Below, piece by piece: positions 24,602-33,587 of a stretch of DNA of 52,679 nucleotides; position 1 is the stretch's first letter, and each line of letters starts with the position of its first letter. Made by a program: the position numbers and the translations under genes. The notes beneath the pieces were generated by a model, which was given only the letters and a program-made list of their open reading frames with translations, had not been told where the DNA came from and did no database searches. The DNA is from Clostridia bacterium (GTDB lineage Bacteria; Bacillota; Clostridia; Acetivibrionales; DSM-27016): the NCBI GenBank assembly GCA_026414765.1, contig JAOAIJ010000013.1, positions 1 to 52,679 of the forward strand, read 5' to 3'.

Positions 24602-25603
24602 CTATTTGAATACGCCTCCAGAACCTTCCGATGTTGTTATTGTGTAATGAAGGCTGTTAAAATCCACTTTACTTATATCACTTATCGGAATAAGCTGCTT
24701 TGGTTTCGGATCAAGTAAATCCGTCCCATCTTGAAAATAGTAATAGCCCGGACTGGTACCGGTTCCTTGAACTGTAGAACCGATGTATACTACTCCATAT
24801 TGGGGACCATTCACTATCCCGCCTATATCCCGCCCTTTGATCTCGCTTTTATTTATATGGAGAATCAGCTCGGTGTTGTTTACATTTCCCGGACCCAGTG
24901 TTATCGGACCTGAAAAGTATATAAAATCGGCTATGAGAATTAGGGTTTTCTTTATTTCAATCCCTGTACCCTCAGTAAAATAGGCCGCAGGAGCTTTAAA
25001 GGTTATAGTATAGCCCTCCTGCTTGAACAATCCTGATGGGTGGTTCAATATTATCGGTAATGTTAATGCTGTATTATCTGCAATGAGCCGACCGGTGTCA
25101 GAATCAAACCAGGTAACGCCATCGGAAGAGGCCGATCCTCCATCATATGCGCTTCCCGGTCCAACGGGCGGAACACCTGGGCTTATAGCTCCCCCTGAAG
25201 TGGTCGGGGGAATGTATTTTATAAATTTCCTTGTTCCATTTACATTTCCGGTGGAGTCAATATTTGTAACGCCGCCCACCTTATGATAATACACAACATA
25301 TGCACTGTTATCCGCAGCAGTATTGGCTCCGGAAATATAATCGCCGCTTACTATATTGGTGACGTTATTCAAATCACCGTATAAGTAAAAGGATACAGCA
25401 GGAGGTGTGGTTTGCAGCAACTTCAGAGTGATATCCAACCCCGACCTCGCATTGAAATACGCCTGAGTTTCCCGGTTATAGCCTTCGCCCAGAAAAACTT
25501 CTGCCGTACTTACTGAAATAAAAGCGGTTATTAATATTGAGAATACTACCAGTACCAGTAACACTTGAACCAATGCCGCCCCTTTTTTATTAAGCAGATT
25601 CAT
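24602..25603 (-). CDS. GspK/PilX-like minor pilin
   Basis: 333 residues from ATG 25603, with AGGTGGGAG upstream; the GTG at 25615 overlaps that site. MNLLNKKG precedes AALVQVLLVLVVFSILITAF, a prepilin-type site, but mature residue 5 is Gln, not Glu. Lack of Glu5 and large size are features of tip minor pilins such as GspK. A helix with TQAYFNARSGLDITLKLLQ follows, typical of GspK/PilX. The remainder is a beta-rich domain, Gly/Thr/Pro-rich around residues 140-175. Likely caps the pilus. Confidence 0.8.
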   Translation of the reverse strand: MNLLNKKGAALVQVLLVLVVFSILITAFISVSTAEVFLGEGYNRETQAYFNARSGLDITLKLLQTTPPAVSFYLYGDLNNVTNIVSGDYISGANTAADNSAYVVYYHKVGGVTNIDSTGNVNGTRKFIKYIPPTTSGGAISPGVPPVGPGSAYDGGSASSDGVTWFDSDTGRLIADNTALTLPIILNHPSGLFKQEGYTITFKAPAAYFTEGTGIEIKKTLILIADFIYFSGPITLGPGNVNNTELILHINKSEIKGRDIGGIVNGPQYGVVYIGSTVQGTGTSPGYYYFQDGTDLLDPKPKQLIPISDISKVDFNSLHYTITTSEGSGGVFK

Positions 25604-25680
25604 ACATACTCCCACCTGTCAAAATACAAAAATAAATGCAATCAGCAATTATACTTATTTCTGCACTCTGAAAAATCAAC

Positions 25681-25710
25681 CAAACAACACCCGAAAACGG
25701 GTGTTGTTTG
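25681..25710 (-). terminator. Strong hairpin between pilA and the minor pilin genes
   Basis: Perfect 13-bp stem (CAAACAACACCCG and its complement) with a 4-base loop, 14 bases after the pilA stop. On the minus strand it is followed by GTTGATTTTT, so termination is probably partial. It could lower minor pilin expression relative to PilA or protect the 3' end of pilA mRNA. Confidence 0.8.
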
Positions 25711-25723
25711 GGAATCAAAGACT

Positions 25724-26122
25724 TTAATTGATTAAAGACCATGGTGCATTTATCGCCGCTGAAGTTGTGTTAACCTTATGTGTTGTTGTATTATAGATAA
25801 AGCTACCGCCGCCTGTTGGTGTTGGTATAGTTCCAGCTGTACCAATATTGGTAAATCTCTTGATTGCAGTACCGGCTTCTGTTCCATTTGTCGGGTAAGT
25901 CCCTCCGCCGCCGGCTGGTGTAGCAGTAGCAGGTGTAGCAACATACTTTTCTATAGCAGACTCAAACAATGCTATATTTGCACTATTTGAACTTGTATTG
26001 GCTCTTCCTACAAGATCTGCTGCCACAGGTATAGCTATAGCTGCCAGTATTGCAAGCACTGTGACAATAACTATAAGCTCAACTACAGTAAATCCTTTCT
26101 GGTTTTTTTTCATTCTTTTCAT
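25724..26122 (-). CDS. pilA: Major type IV pilin
   Basis: 132 residues. The leader MKRMKKNQKG is followed by mature FTVVELIVIVTVLAILAAIA, a textbook type IVa pilin start with Phe1 and Glu5. The rest is short (about 75 residues) and rich in Gly, Thr, Ala and Pro, with GGGGTYPTNGTEAG and TPTGGGSFIYN resembling the loops of type II-secretion pseudopilins and short Gram-positive pilins. It has no cysteines, so no disulfide D-loop. It lies between pilC and the minor pilins; strong RBS TTAAGGAGG. Main subunit of the fibre by position and motif. Confidence 0.93.
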   Translation of the reverse strand: MKRMKKNQKGFTVVELIVIVTVLAILAAIAIPVAADLVGRANTSSNSANIALFESAIEKYVATPATATPAGGGGTYPTNGTEAGTAIKRFTNIGTAGTIPTPTGGGSFIYNTTTHKVNTTSAAINAPWSLIN

Positions 26123-26203
26123 AGCATTTCCTCCTTAATTTATCTGGTTTGATTTTGTATATCCAAAAGCCTAACAGCTTGGATTTCATTCTTATATATA
26201 ACT

Positions 26204-27424
26204 TTACTTTCCGATCATCCCATACATCTGAAACATGGGCTGTATAATCGAAATTACTACAAGGCCGACACCTATTGCCATAATGAGCGTCACCGCAGGC
26301 TCCGCCAATGCCGATGCCCTTTGTAGTTGCGCCTCTGATTCCTCTTCATATATATCGGCAACATTTGAAAGTACATCTCCCAAAGTTCCCGATTCCTCTC
26401 CTATTCTTATAGTCGAAACCACCAGCGGAGTGAACATAGTGAATTTTCCAACGGCTTGCGATATAGACAATCCTGACTGTACATCCTGTATTATTTCATC
26501 AAAGCTTGCTTTGATATATGAGTTGGATATTACGTTTCTGACTGTCTCCAGCGAGGGTATCACCCCTACTCCCCCCTCAATCAAGGATGAAAATGTCCTG
26601 CAGAATCTTGCCATTAGAATGATATTCTGCAATCTGCCTATAACCGGTACACCAAGCTTTATCCTATCAAGTTTTTTTTTCATCACAGGTTCTTTCAAAA
26701 GCAGTACTACCGCTATAACGGCTATAACTACTGAGCCTATGGCAAAATACCAATAAACAGTCATAAAATCTGATATACTAATCAGTGCTCTTGTCAGCGG
26801 CGGTAGCTTGACACCCATCTGCTCAAACATAGCTGTAAACTTTGGCAATACAAGCAGAGTAAGAAGCATCGTAGCCATGATTGTCACTGTCAGAAGTACT
26901 ATTGGATAAATCATTGCACTCTTGACTTTTGAAACAAGCTTTATTTCTCTCTCCAGATTTACTGCCACCCTTTTAAAGGCTATGTCTAATCTTCCGTTTG
27001 CCTCACCTACCTCAACCATACTGATGAGAATCTGTGGAAACACTTTATGTCTTGACATTGCTGTTGAAAGAGTGTGCCCCTTCATTATGTCTGCGTTTAT
27101 TTCGTCAAGGATCCCCTTAAAGGTCGGATTTCTCTCCTGCTTTATCAGCACCTCCATAATCACCACCAAAGGCATACCCGAGTGGAGCATGGAAGAGAAT
27201 TGCCTTGTAAATATTGCAATATGCTTTTTCTTTACCTTTTGCCTGAATATATCCCTGCTGGCTGCAACTGCTTTTTCTGCTTTTTCTTTTTTCTCATCAA
27301 TTTTTATAGGAAAGAGAGACTTCATTTTCAGTTCTGTTATCGCATGCTGCATTGAGTCACTCGATAATTGTCCTTTTAACTGTTTTCCCTGGCTGTCCCT
27401 TGCTATATACGAGTAAACGGGCAT
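26204..27424 (-). CDS. pilC: Type IV pilus platform protein PilC (GspF family)
   Basis: 406 residues. It has two related cytosolic helical domains, each with the T2SSF pattern: FTRQFSSMLHSGMPLVVIMEVL near residue 70 and MARFCRTFSSLIEGGVGVIPSLETV near 270. Three membrane segments lie at about 170-195, 220-245 and at the C-terminus (ALAEPAVTLIMAIGVGLVVISII). PilC is the membrane platform on which PilB and PilT act. The gene follows pilT by 9 bases. Standard length. Confidence 0.95.
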   Translation of the reverse strand: MPVYSYIARDSQGKQLKGQLSSDSMQHAITELKMKSLFPIKIDEKKEKAEKAVAASRDIFRQKVKKKHIAIFTRQFSSMLHSGMPLVVIMEVLIKQERNPTFKGILDEINADIMKGHTLSTAMSRHKVFPQILISMVEVGEANGRLDIAFKRVAVNLEREIKLVSKVKSAMIYPIVLLTVTIMATMLLTLLVLPKFTAMFEQMGVKLPPLTRALISISDFMTVYWYFAIGSVVIAVIAVVLLLKEPVMKKKLDRIKLGVPVIGRLQNIILMARFCRTFSSLIEGGVGVIPSLETVRNVISNSYIKASFDEIIQDVQSGLSISQAVGKFTMFTPLVVSTIRIGEESGTLGDVLSNVADIYEEESEAQLQRASALAEPAVTLIMAIGVGLVVISIIQPMFQMYGMIGK

Positions 27425-27433
27425 ACCGACCTC

Positions 27434-28498
27434 CTAAAGCATTCCGGTAAATCTCTGCAGGTTGTCCCTGTCAACACAATAGTTTAAAGCATCCTGTTTG
27501 GATATTTTCTGCTGTCTGTACAAATCTGCAATAGACTTATCCAATAATTGCATCCCTAAGGCTCCGCCTGTCTGTATTGTCATATTGATACTGGCAGTTT
27601 TTCCTTCCCTTATGAGGTTTGCGACAGCAGGAGTCACTGACATGAATTCGTATGCTGCCACTCTGCCGTTACCATTGATTTCCGGTATAAGCCTCTGGGA
27701 AAGTACTGCCTTCAGCGCCATTGATACCTGAACCCGCACCTGCTGCTGCTGATGTGGAGGAAAGACATCTATAAGCCTGTCCACTGTTTTGGCAGCTCCC
27801 AGTGTATGTAAGGTGGATAATACAAGATGCCCCGTTTCTGCAGCTGTTATTGCTATGCTTATTGTTTCAAGGTCTCTCATTTCTCCAATAAATATGATGT
27901 CCGGATCTTCCCTTAAGGCTGCTCTCAGAGCACTCTGGTAAGACATACTGTCATGCCCAATCTCTCTTTGATTCACAGTACACTTATTGTGCCTGTGCAA
28001 GTATTCTATCGGATCCTCCAGAGTTAGTATATGGGCTTCCCGCGTATTATTTATCTCATTTATCATAGAAGCTATGGTAGTAGATTTTCCACTCCCTGTA
28101 GGGCCTGTGACCAGTATAAGACCTTCACGCAGAGTACAAAGATTCCTTACAGAGGCTGGAAGGCTCAAATCATCCATTGAAGGAATATTTGATGCCAGCA
28201 CTCTTAGTGCTACAGCAGCAGAACCTCTCTGACGGTAAACATTAACCCTGAACCGCCCTATACTAGGTACCGATATGGAACAATCAACTTCACCAAGTTT
28301 TTTGAAGGTGTCAAACTGATCATCTTCCAGACACGCCCTTGCGTACTGCAGAGTCTCGTCTCCGGTCAGTCTTTCTTCATTTAGAGGTTTCAGATCACCG
28401 TTTATTCTTAAAACCGGGGCTCTTCCTACAGTTATATGAATATCGGAAGCCTTTTTTTCTATTGCTGCTTTCAGTAATTCATTTAATTCTATATACAT
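27434..28498 (-). CDS. pilT: Pilus retraction ATPase PilT
   Basis: 354 residues. DIHITVGRAPVLRINGDL at the start, Walker A GPTGSGKST near residue 135, Asp box with LTLEDPIEYLH, Walker B DPDIIFIGEMRD near 205 and the His box (HLVLSTLHTLGAAKTVDR). The C-terminal LIREGKTASINMTIQTGGALGM block is PilT-specific and separates it from PilB. It powers pilus disassembly and thus twitching. It starts three bases after the pilB stop. Its presence suggests retractable, dynamic pili. Confidence 0.95.
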   Translation of the reverse strand: MYIELNELLKAAIEKKASDIHITVGRAPVLRINGDLKPLNEERLTGDETLQYARACLEDDQFDTFKKLGEVDCSISVPSIGRFRVNVYRQRGSAAVALRVLASNIPSMDDLSLPASVRNLCTLREGLILVTGPTGSGKSTTIASMINEINNTREAHILTLEDPIEYLHRHNKCTVNQREIGHDSMSYQSALRAALREDPDIIFIGEMRDLETISIAITAAETGHLVLSTLHTLGAAKTVDRLIDVFPPHQQQQVRVQVSMALKAVLSQRLIPEINGNGRVAAYEFMSVTPAVANLIREGKTASINMTIQTGGALGMQLLDKSIADLYRQQKISKQDALNYCVDRDNLQRFTGML

Positions 28499-28501
28499 AC
28501 G

Positions 28502-30211
28502 TCACTCCTGAACATAAGCAACTTTTATCATTTCTTCATATGTGGTCATTCCTTCAAGTACCAGCTTCTTGCAGTTTTCACGTAGGGTAATCATGCCACT
28601 TCTGGCAGCAATATCTTTAAGTATATCTGCACTTTCTTCCTTGTATATTGCCTGTCTGTGCTCCGCCCCTATTTTCATAACCTCATGTACCGCAACTCTG
28701 CCCTTATAGCCTGTTCCCTTGCACACTTCACAACCTCTCCCTTTATAAAACACCGGTTTTTCTTTATAAAGAGGACCGAATTGCTCCATCTCGTTATCGG
28801 TTGGGATATAGCTTTCTTTACAATTAGTACAGATTCTTCTCACCAGTCTTTGCGCTACCACTCCAACTACAGAAGTGGAAACCAGGAAAGGTTGTATACC
28901 CATATCAATCAAACGTGCAACAGAGCTGGCTGCATCGTTAGTATGCAGCGTACTTAACACAAGATGCCCTGTAATAGCCGCTCTCACAGCAATCTCAGCT
29001 GTTTCGGCATCCCTTATTTCACCTATGAGTACAATATCAGGGTCTTGTCTTAATATGGAACGCAGCGCACTGGCAAAGCTCAAGCCCGCTTTAGGATTTA
29101 CCGGAACCTGTGTTATTCCTTCTATAGTACTTTCTACAGGATCTTCCACCGTTACGATGTTGACATTTGCCTTGTTAAGTTCCTTTATAGCCGTATAAAG
29201 TGTTGTGGTCTTGCCGCTTCCGGTAGGTCCTGTAACAAGAATGATACCATGAGGATTTTTAAGTATGGAATCAAATGCTGCAAGGTTTTCAGGTAAAAAT
29301 CCCAGCCTTTCTTTGGGGTAGTCGAAGGTTTCCTTGCTTATTACCCTTATAACAACCTTTTCACCAAAGATAGCAGGCAATACGGAAATTCTCAGATCAA
29401 CTTCCCTGTTTGCCATCTTATATGTTATTCTTCCATCTTGCGGAAGCCTTTTTTCCGCAATATTCAGCCCCGCCATTACCTTTATTCTCGATACAATAGA
29501 TGGCAATATTTCTATATCTGACTGCATCATATCCTGAAGTTGTCCGTCTATGCGGAACCGGATCCTGACATTCCTGTTTTGCGGTTCTATATGTATGTCA
29601 CTTGCATCACTCTGGCATGCTTGTTCTATTAGAATGTTTATAAGCTTAACTGCCGGTGACTCACTGACATCATTTGCGGTATCACTCTCCATAGTTACTG
29701 CGGTTTGATTTTTGGCCAGCAGGTTATTCGCCCTGCTGAACTCTTCAACTACCTCCATAGCCTTCTGTGAATTAAAATGTCTGGCAATGAGGCTGTTTAT
29801 CTGTTCCCCGTCAGCCATTACAGGCTGTACCTCAAACCCTGTATAAATCCTTACATCATCAAAAGATATGGCATTAAGAGGATCACTGGCTGCTACTGTA
29901 AGAATGTTGTTTTCAAATTTAATAGGTACTATTTCGTACTTCCTTGCCATATTTTCCGGAATCATACGTACTATTTTAGGTTCAACGTGATAAATCGCAA
30001 GATTGACATAAGGTATCCCTAACTGAAATTCCAATACCTCAATCATACTCTTTTTGGTAACATAGCCTTTATCTGTAAGAATCTCACCAAGCTTTTTACC
30101 AGTACCTTTTTGTATAGAAAGTACTTCCTTGAGTTGTTCATCAGATATCAGGCCTACTTCTACAAGTATATCGCCTAACCGCTTTTTAGAAAAATTTTTC
30201 AATACGCTCAC
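28502..30211 (-). CDS. pilB: Pilus extension ATPase PilB (GspE family) with MshEN domain
   Basis: 569 residues. The N-terminal MshEN domain (about 8-100) shows RLGDILVEVGLISDEQL and then KLGEILTDKGYVT, the two halves of the motif that binds c-di-GMP in other MshEN proteins. A catalytic part follows with Walker A GPTGSGKTT near 330, Walker B DPDIVLIGEIRD and HLVLSTLHTNDA. A four-cysteine zinc site is visible (CTNCKE and CEVCKGTGYKGR). It drives pilin addition. GTG start at 30211; the following TTG is an alternative. First gene of the operon pilB-T-C-A onward. Confidence 0.95.
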   Translation of the reverse strand: MSVLKNFSKKRLGDILVEVGLISDEQLKEVLSIQKGTGKKLGEILTDKGYVTKKSMIEVLEFQLGIPYVNLAIYHVEPKIVRMIPENMARKYEIVPIKFENNILTVAASDPLNAISFDDVRIYTGFEVQPVMADGEQINSLIARHFNSQKAMEVVEEFSRANNLLAKNQTAVTMESDTANDVSESPAVKLINILIEQACQSDASDIHIEPQNRNVRIRFRIDGQLQDMMQSDIEILPSIVSRIKVMAGLNIAEKRLPQDGRITYKMANREVDLRISVLPAIFGEKVVIRVISKETFDYPKERLGFLPENLAAFDSILKNPHGIILVTGPTGSGKTTTLYTAIKELNKANVNIVTVEDPVESTIEGITQVPVNPKAGLSFASALRSILRQDPDIVLIGEIRDAETAEIAVRAAITGHLVLSTLHTNDAASSVARLIDMGIQPFLVSTSVVGVVAQRLVRRICTNCKESYIPTDNEMEQFGPLYKEKPVFYKGRGCEVCKGTGYKGRVAVHEVMKIGAEHRQAIYKEESADILKDIAARSGMITLRENCKKLVLEGMTTYEEMIKVAYVQE

Positions 30212-30359
30212 CCTATATTAATTAGTCCTATAGTCTCACAGGATAGGTCTAAAGTACTATTTGAATAGTTATTCGACATGAATTTAGAAATTCCTGCCAT
30301 CAAAAGATATTTTTTTACACATATATATTTAACCATATATCAAGTTAACAAAACAAGAC

Positions 30360-30390
30360 AAAAATAGTCCCATAAAGAGACTATTTTTGT
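30360..30390 (-). terminator. Terminator after serA
   Basis: Arms AAAAATAGTC and GACTATTTTT with a loop of about 10 bases, T-tailed on the minus strand. It separates serA from the pilus operon. The rest of 30212-30457 is AT-rich and holds one TGTCGAA core (complement of 30272-30278), probably chance. Confidence 0.85.
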
Positions 30391-30457
30391 TCACATATTA
30401 TCAAATTATTTCTCCAGTTCAACTATCCGACACTGCAGGCTAACTTACATCACAAGT

Positions 30458-32062
30458 TTAGAATTTCAGCAAAGATGCCTTTAAAACTCCGTCTATATTC
30501 TTTATTACCTGTAATACATCATTGCTGACTTCAGCGTCAACACTTACAAAAGAAACAGCTTTTTCGCCCTTTCTGTTTCTACTCCACTGCATGGCTGCTA
30601 TATTGATATCGCTTGCACCCAAAATAGTACCAATCTGACCGATTATTCCAGGCTTATCTATGTTCTGTATTGCAACTATATAAGGTGTAGGTTCAAAATC
30701 AAGTTTATAGCCGAAGAAATCTACTATTCTGATTTCTTCCTTAGCGAATATCGTTCCTGAAACACTCAACTGCTTTTCTTTTGTAAAGAACTTGACAGTT
30801 ATAAGGTTCGTATATTTATCAAGGTGAGTACTCTTACTCTCTACCATCTCTATACCCATATTTTTAAGCATCAATTCCGCATTGACATAGTTTACTTTTT
30901 CCTTGATAACCGGATCAAGGAAGCCTTTCAATACCGATAAGGACATAACGCGTGTTTCCTGTTCTGCAAGATCTCCGCTGTATACTACCTCTATCTTCTG
31001 AACCGTTTCCTTTTCTACCTGGTAGTATATTTTGCCAAGCATTTCTGCCAAATCAAGATACGGCTTAAGTTCTTTCAAATCCTTCACTTTCATAGGGGGC
31101 ATATTTACAGCTGCTACCATCTCACCCTTCAAAGCTGCACCTACGAGCTTTGCAATTTCTGTTCCTACATTGTAATTTGCTTCATCAGTAGATGCACCAA
31201 GATGCGGTGTAGCAAGTACATTATCCAGTTCAAGAAGCGGGTTTGCATAGTCCTGATCTTCCGGTTTTTTATCATAGCTTGGTTCAGGATCCAGTACATC
31301 TATTCCGGCTGCTGCAACCCATCCTTCCTTTATAGCATCATATAACGCTTTTTCATTTACCAGTCCACCCCTGGCGGCATTAACTATCCTTACGCCCTTT
31401 TTGCAAAGTTTGAGTTCCTTTTCACCTATCATACCATAGGTTTCTTTGGTTTTTGGAGTGTGCAGAGTAATTAAGTCCGACTCTCTCAAAAGCTCTTCAA
31501 GAGTGTTACACTTCTCCACACCAAACATTTTAAATTTTTCATCGGTTATATACGGATCATAAGCTATAACTCTCATGTTACTTCCTTTGAGCTTTGTAGC
31601 TACTATAGAACCTATCCTTCCAAGACCAATTACACCCGCAGTTTTACCATCCAGTTCGTTACCTATGAACAGGTTCCTTCTGAAATCTTTATTCTTAACT
31701 GCCACATGCACCTTGTGAAGATTTCTGAATATCGCATATGCAAGTGCCACTGCCAATTCCCCTGCAGCCATAATGTTGCTTTCAGGTGTATTAACAACAA
31801 TAATACCCCTATTGGTACAAGCCGGCACATCAATATTGTCTATTCCGTTTCCAGCTCTACCGGCAACTTTAAGATTTTTTGCCCTGCTCAGGAGCTCCTC
31901 ATTGACTCTTGTAACACTTCTGACAATTATAGCATCATAATCGCCGATTATATCAAGAAGTTCACCCTGTGAAAGTCCGTATCTGGTATCTACTTCAAAA
32001 CCGCTATCTTTTAAGAAAGATATTCCCTCATCTGCAATACGTTCCGTAACAATAATTTTCAT
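30458..32062 (-). CDS. serA: D-3-phosphoglycerate dehydrogenase (long form with ACT domain)
   Basis: 534 residues from ATG 32062, seven bases after GGAG; two earlier ATGs in the same frame lie on or before that site. Substrate domain (MKIIVTERIADEGISFL), NAD domain with GLGRIGSIVATKLKGSNMRV near residue 150 and catalytic residues in VNAARGGLVNE and TPHLGAST, then an allosteric substrate-binding domain and a C-terminal ACT domain (YIVAIQNIDKPGIIGQIGTILG). It oxidises 3-phosphoglycerate, the first step of serine synthesis; the ACT domain normally binds serine for feedback. It follows serC by 73 bases in one operon under a glycine riboswitch. Confidence 0.97.
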   Translation of the reverse strand: MKIIVTERIADEGISFLKDSGFEVDTRYGLSQGELLDIIGDYDAIIVRSVTRVNEELLSRAKNLKVAGRAGNGIDNIDVPACTNRGIIVVNTPESNIMAAGELAVALAYAIFRNLHKVHVAVKNKDFRRNLFIGNELDGKTAGVIGLGRIGSIVATKLKGSNMRVIAYDPYITDEKFKMFGVEKCNTLEELLRESDLITLHTPKTKETYGMIGEKELKLCKKGVRIVNAARGGLVNEKALYDAIKEGWVAAAGIDVLDPEPSYDKKPEDQDYANPLLELDNVLATPHLGASTDEANYNVGTEIAKLVGAALKGEMVAAVNMPPMKVKDLKELKPYLDLAEMLGKIYYQVEKETVQKIEVVYSGDLAEQETRVMSLSVLKGFLDPVIKEKVNYVNAELMLKNMGIEMVESKSTHLDKYTNLITVKFFTKEKQLSVSGTIFAKEEIRIVDFFGYKLDFEPTPYIVAIQNIDKPGIIGQIGTILGASDINIAAMQWSRNRKGEKAVSFVSVDAEVSNDVLQVIKNIDGVLKASLLKF

Positions 32063-32135
32063 ACTCATTCTCCTTAACATAAATATTTACTTTATATATT
32101 ATCTATATTTTTATAATATTAAGACCTGCTATTGG

Positions 32136-33212
32136 TTATTTGTTTTCAAGCTCAAACTTCTTCATGAATTCTACAAGTTTCTTAACCCCTTCGACAGGCA
32201 TTGCATTATATATACTGGCTCTCATACCACCAATCAGACGGTGTCCGCGCAAGGTACACAATCCGGCTTTTTCAGATTCAGTTATAAACTTCTCGTTCAA
32301 TTCGTTTGTAGGCGCTGTAAATGGTATATTCATAATTGAACGGTCCTTTTTATTAACATGATTTTTAAACATTTCTGATTCATCCAGGAAATCATAAAGA
32401 ACCGATGCCTTTTCATTATTAATTGCTTCAATGGCCTTTATTCCACCCATTTCCTCTATCCATTCAAAAACAAGTCCGGCAATATAGATGCTATAGCATG
32501 GTGGTGTATTATATAGGGAGCTTTCCTTTGCGTGTGTTTCATACCTCATCATAGTTGGGACATTATCAATATGTTTGCCTATCAGATCATTTTTTATAAT
32601 CACTATTGTCAGCCCTGCAGGTCCAAGGTTTTTTTGTGCGCCAGCATATATTAGACTAAATTTGTTGACATCAATTTCAGTAGACATTATGTCACTGGAC
32701 ATATCTGCTACCAGCGGTATGTTTCCTGTCTCAGGATAATTTAAATAACGTGTACCTTCCAGTGTATTATTACTGGTTATGTGTACATAATCAATATCTT
32801 CGGATATTTTGAAATTCTCAGGTATATATGTAAAGTTTTTATCCTCAGATGATGCAATAACATTTGCAGCCCCATACATCTTCACTTCTGAGATTGCCTT
32901 TTTTGACCAGTTTCCGGTATTGATAAAATCTGCTTTTTTATGATTGCTAAGGAGATTCATTGGAACCATTGCAAACTGAGTTGACGCTCCACCTTGTAAA
33001 AAAAGTACAGAATAAGTTTCATTTACATTCATTAGTTTACGGAGAAGATTTTCTGTTTTTTCAATTATAGAAATGTATGCTTTTGATCTGTGGCTCATCT
33101 CCATAACTGACATTCCAGTACCCTTATAATCAAGCATCTCTCCGGCTGCTTTTCTTAAAACTGTTTCCGGCAGCATTGACGGACCGGCTGAAAAATTATA
33201 AACTCTGTTCAT
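32136..33212 (-). CDS. serC: Phosphoserine aminotransferase
   Basis: 358 residues, PLP-dependent, class V fold. MNRVYNFSAGPSMLPETVL at the start, LFLQGGASTQFAMVPMNLL near 70, the PLP lysine in AGAQKNLGPAGLT near 195, and the C-terminal TLRGHRLIGGMRASIYNA. It converts 3-phosphohydroxypyruvate to phosphoserine using glutamate. AAGGAG precedes the ATG. It is the first gene after the tandem glycine riboswitch. serB (phosphoserine phosphatase) is not in the window. Confidence 0.98.
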   Translation of the reverse strand: MNRVYNFSAGPSMLPETVLRKAAGEMLDYKGTGMSVMEMSHRSKAYISIIEKTENLLRKLMNVNETYSVLFLQGGASTQFAMVPMNLLSNHKKADFINTGNWSKKAISEVKMYGAANVIASSEDKNFTYIPENFKISEDIDYVHITSNNTLEGTRYLNYPETGNIPLVADMSSDIMSTEIDVNKFSLIYAGAQKNLGPAGLTIVIIKNDLIGKHIDNVPTMMRYETHAKESSLYNTPPCYSIYIAGLVFEWIEEMGGIKAIEAINNEKASVLYDFLDESEMFKNHVNKKDRSIMNIPFTAPTNELNEKFITESEKAGLCTLRGHRLIGGMRASIYNAMPVEGVKKLVEFMKKFELENK

Positions 33213-33233
33213 AAAAACACTCCTTTATTATTA

Positions 33234-33266
33234 AAACTAAAAGGTCAAATCTATATGATTTGACCT
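33234..33266 (-). terminator. Riboswitch terminator upstream of serC
   Basis: Minus-strand 10-bp hairpin AGGTCAAATC / GATTTGACCT with an ATATA loop, followed by TTTTAGTTTT. It lies between the glycine aptamers and serC, so it is the likely expression platform. Confidence 0.9.
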
Positions 33267-33311
33267 CTGAATATACAAATAAATTATACATAAAAATGCA
33301 TTTTGCATTTG

Positions 33312-33478
33312 CATATACTCTGTCCTTTTGCCTGAGAGATTGACGGTTTTATCCGTATTGCCCCTTCGGCGCCAACAATGGTCTCTCCAGAGGTTCGTCC
33401 TGATGAAGTCTTTTATACCTGAGAGTGCAACTCCTTCGGTGTTCCCTTGTATTCAAGAGAAACTCTCCTCCATCAATC
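33312..33478 (-). promoter_or_regulatory. Tandem glycine riboswitch upstream of serC-serA
   Basis: Two consecutive glycine aptamers read on the minus strand. The first has GGAGGAGAGTTTC, ACACCGAAGGAGTTGCA and CTCTCAGGTATAAAAGAC. The second has CTCTGGAGAGACC, GCGCCGAAGGGGCAA and CTCTCAGGCAAAAGGACAGAG. These are the conserved blocks of the gcvT-type element, which senses glycine. A terminator follows. Usual targets are glycine cleavage or transport genes; here the downstream operon makes serine, the precursor of glycine. Whether glycine turns it on or off is not evident. Confidence 0.93.
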
Positions 33479-33587
33479 ATCCGACAGTATTAAGTTAAAT
33501 AATTAACTATATTATAATTTTATAGGTAAATAGTGTCAAGATATATTTTAGTCATTATTCGACTACACATAAAAAACAAACATGAGT

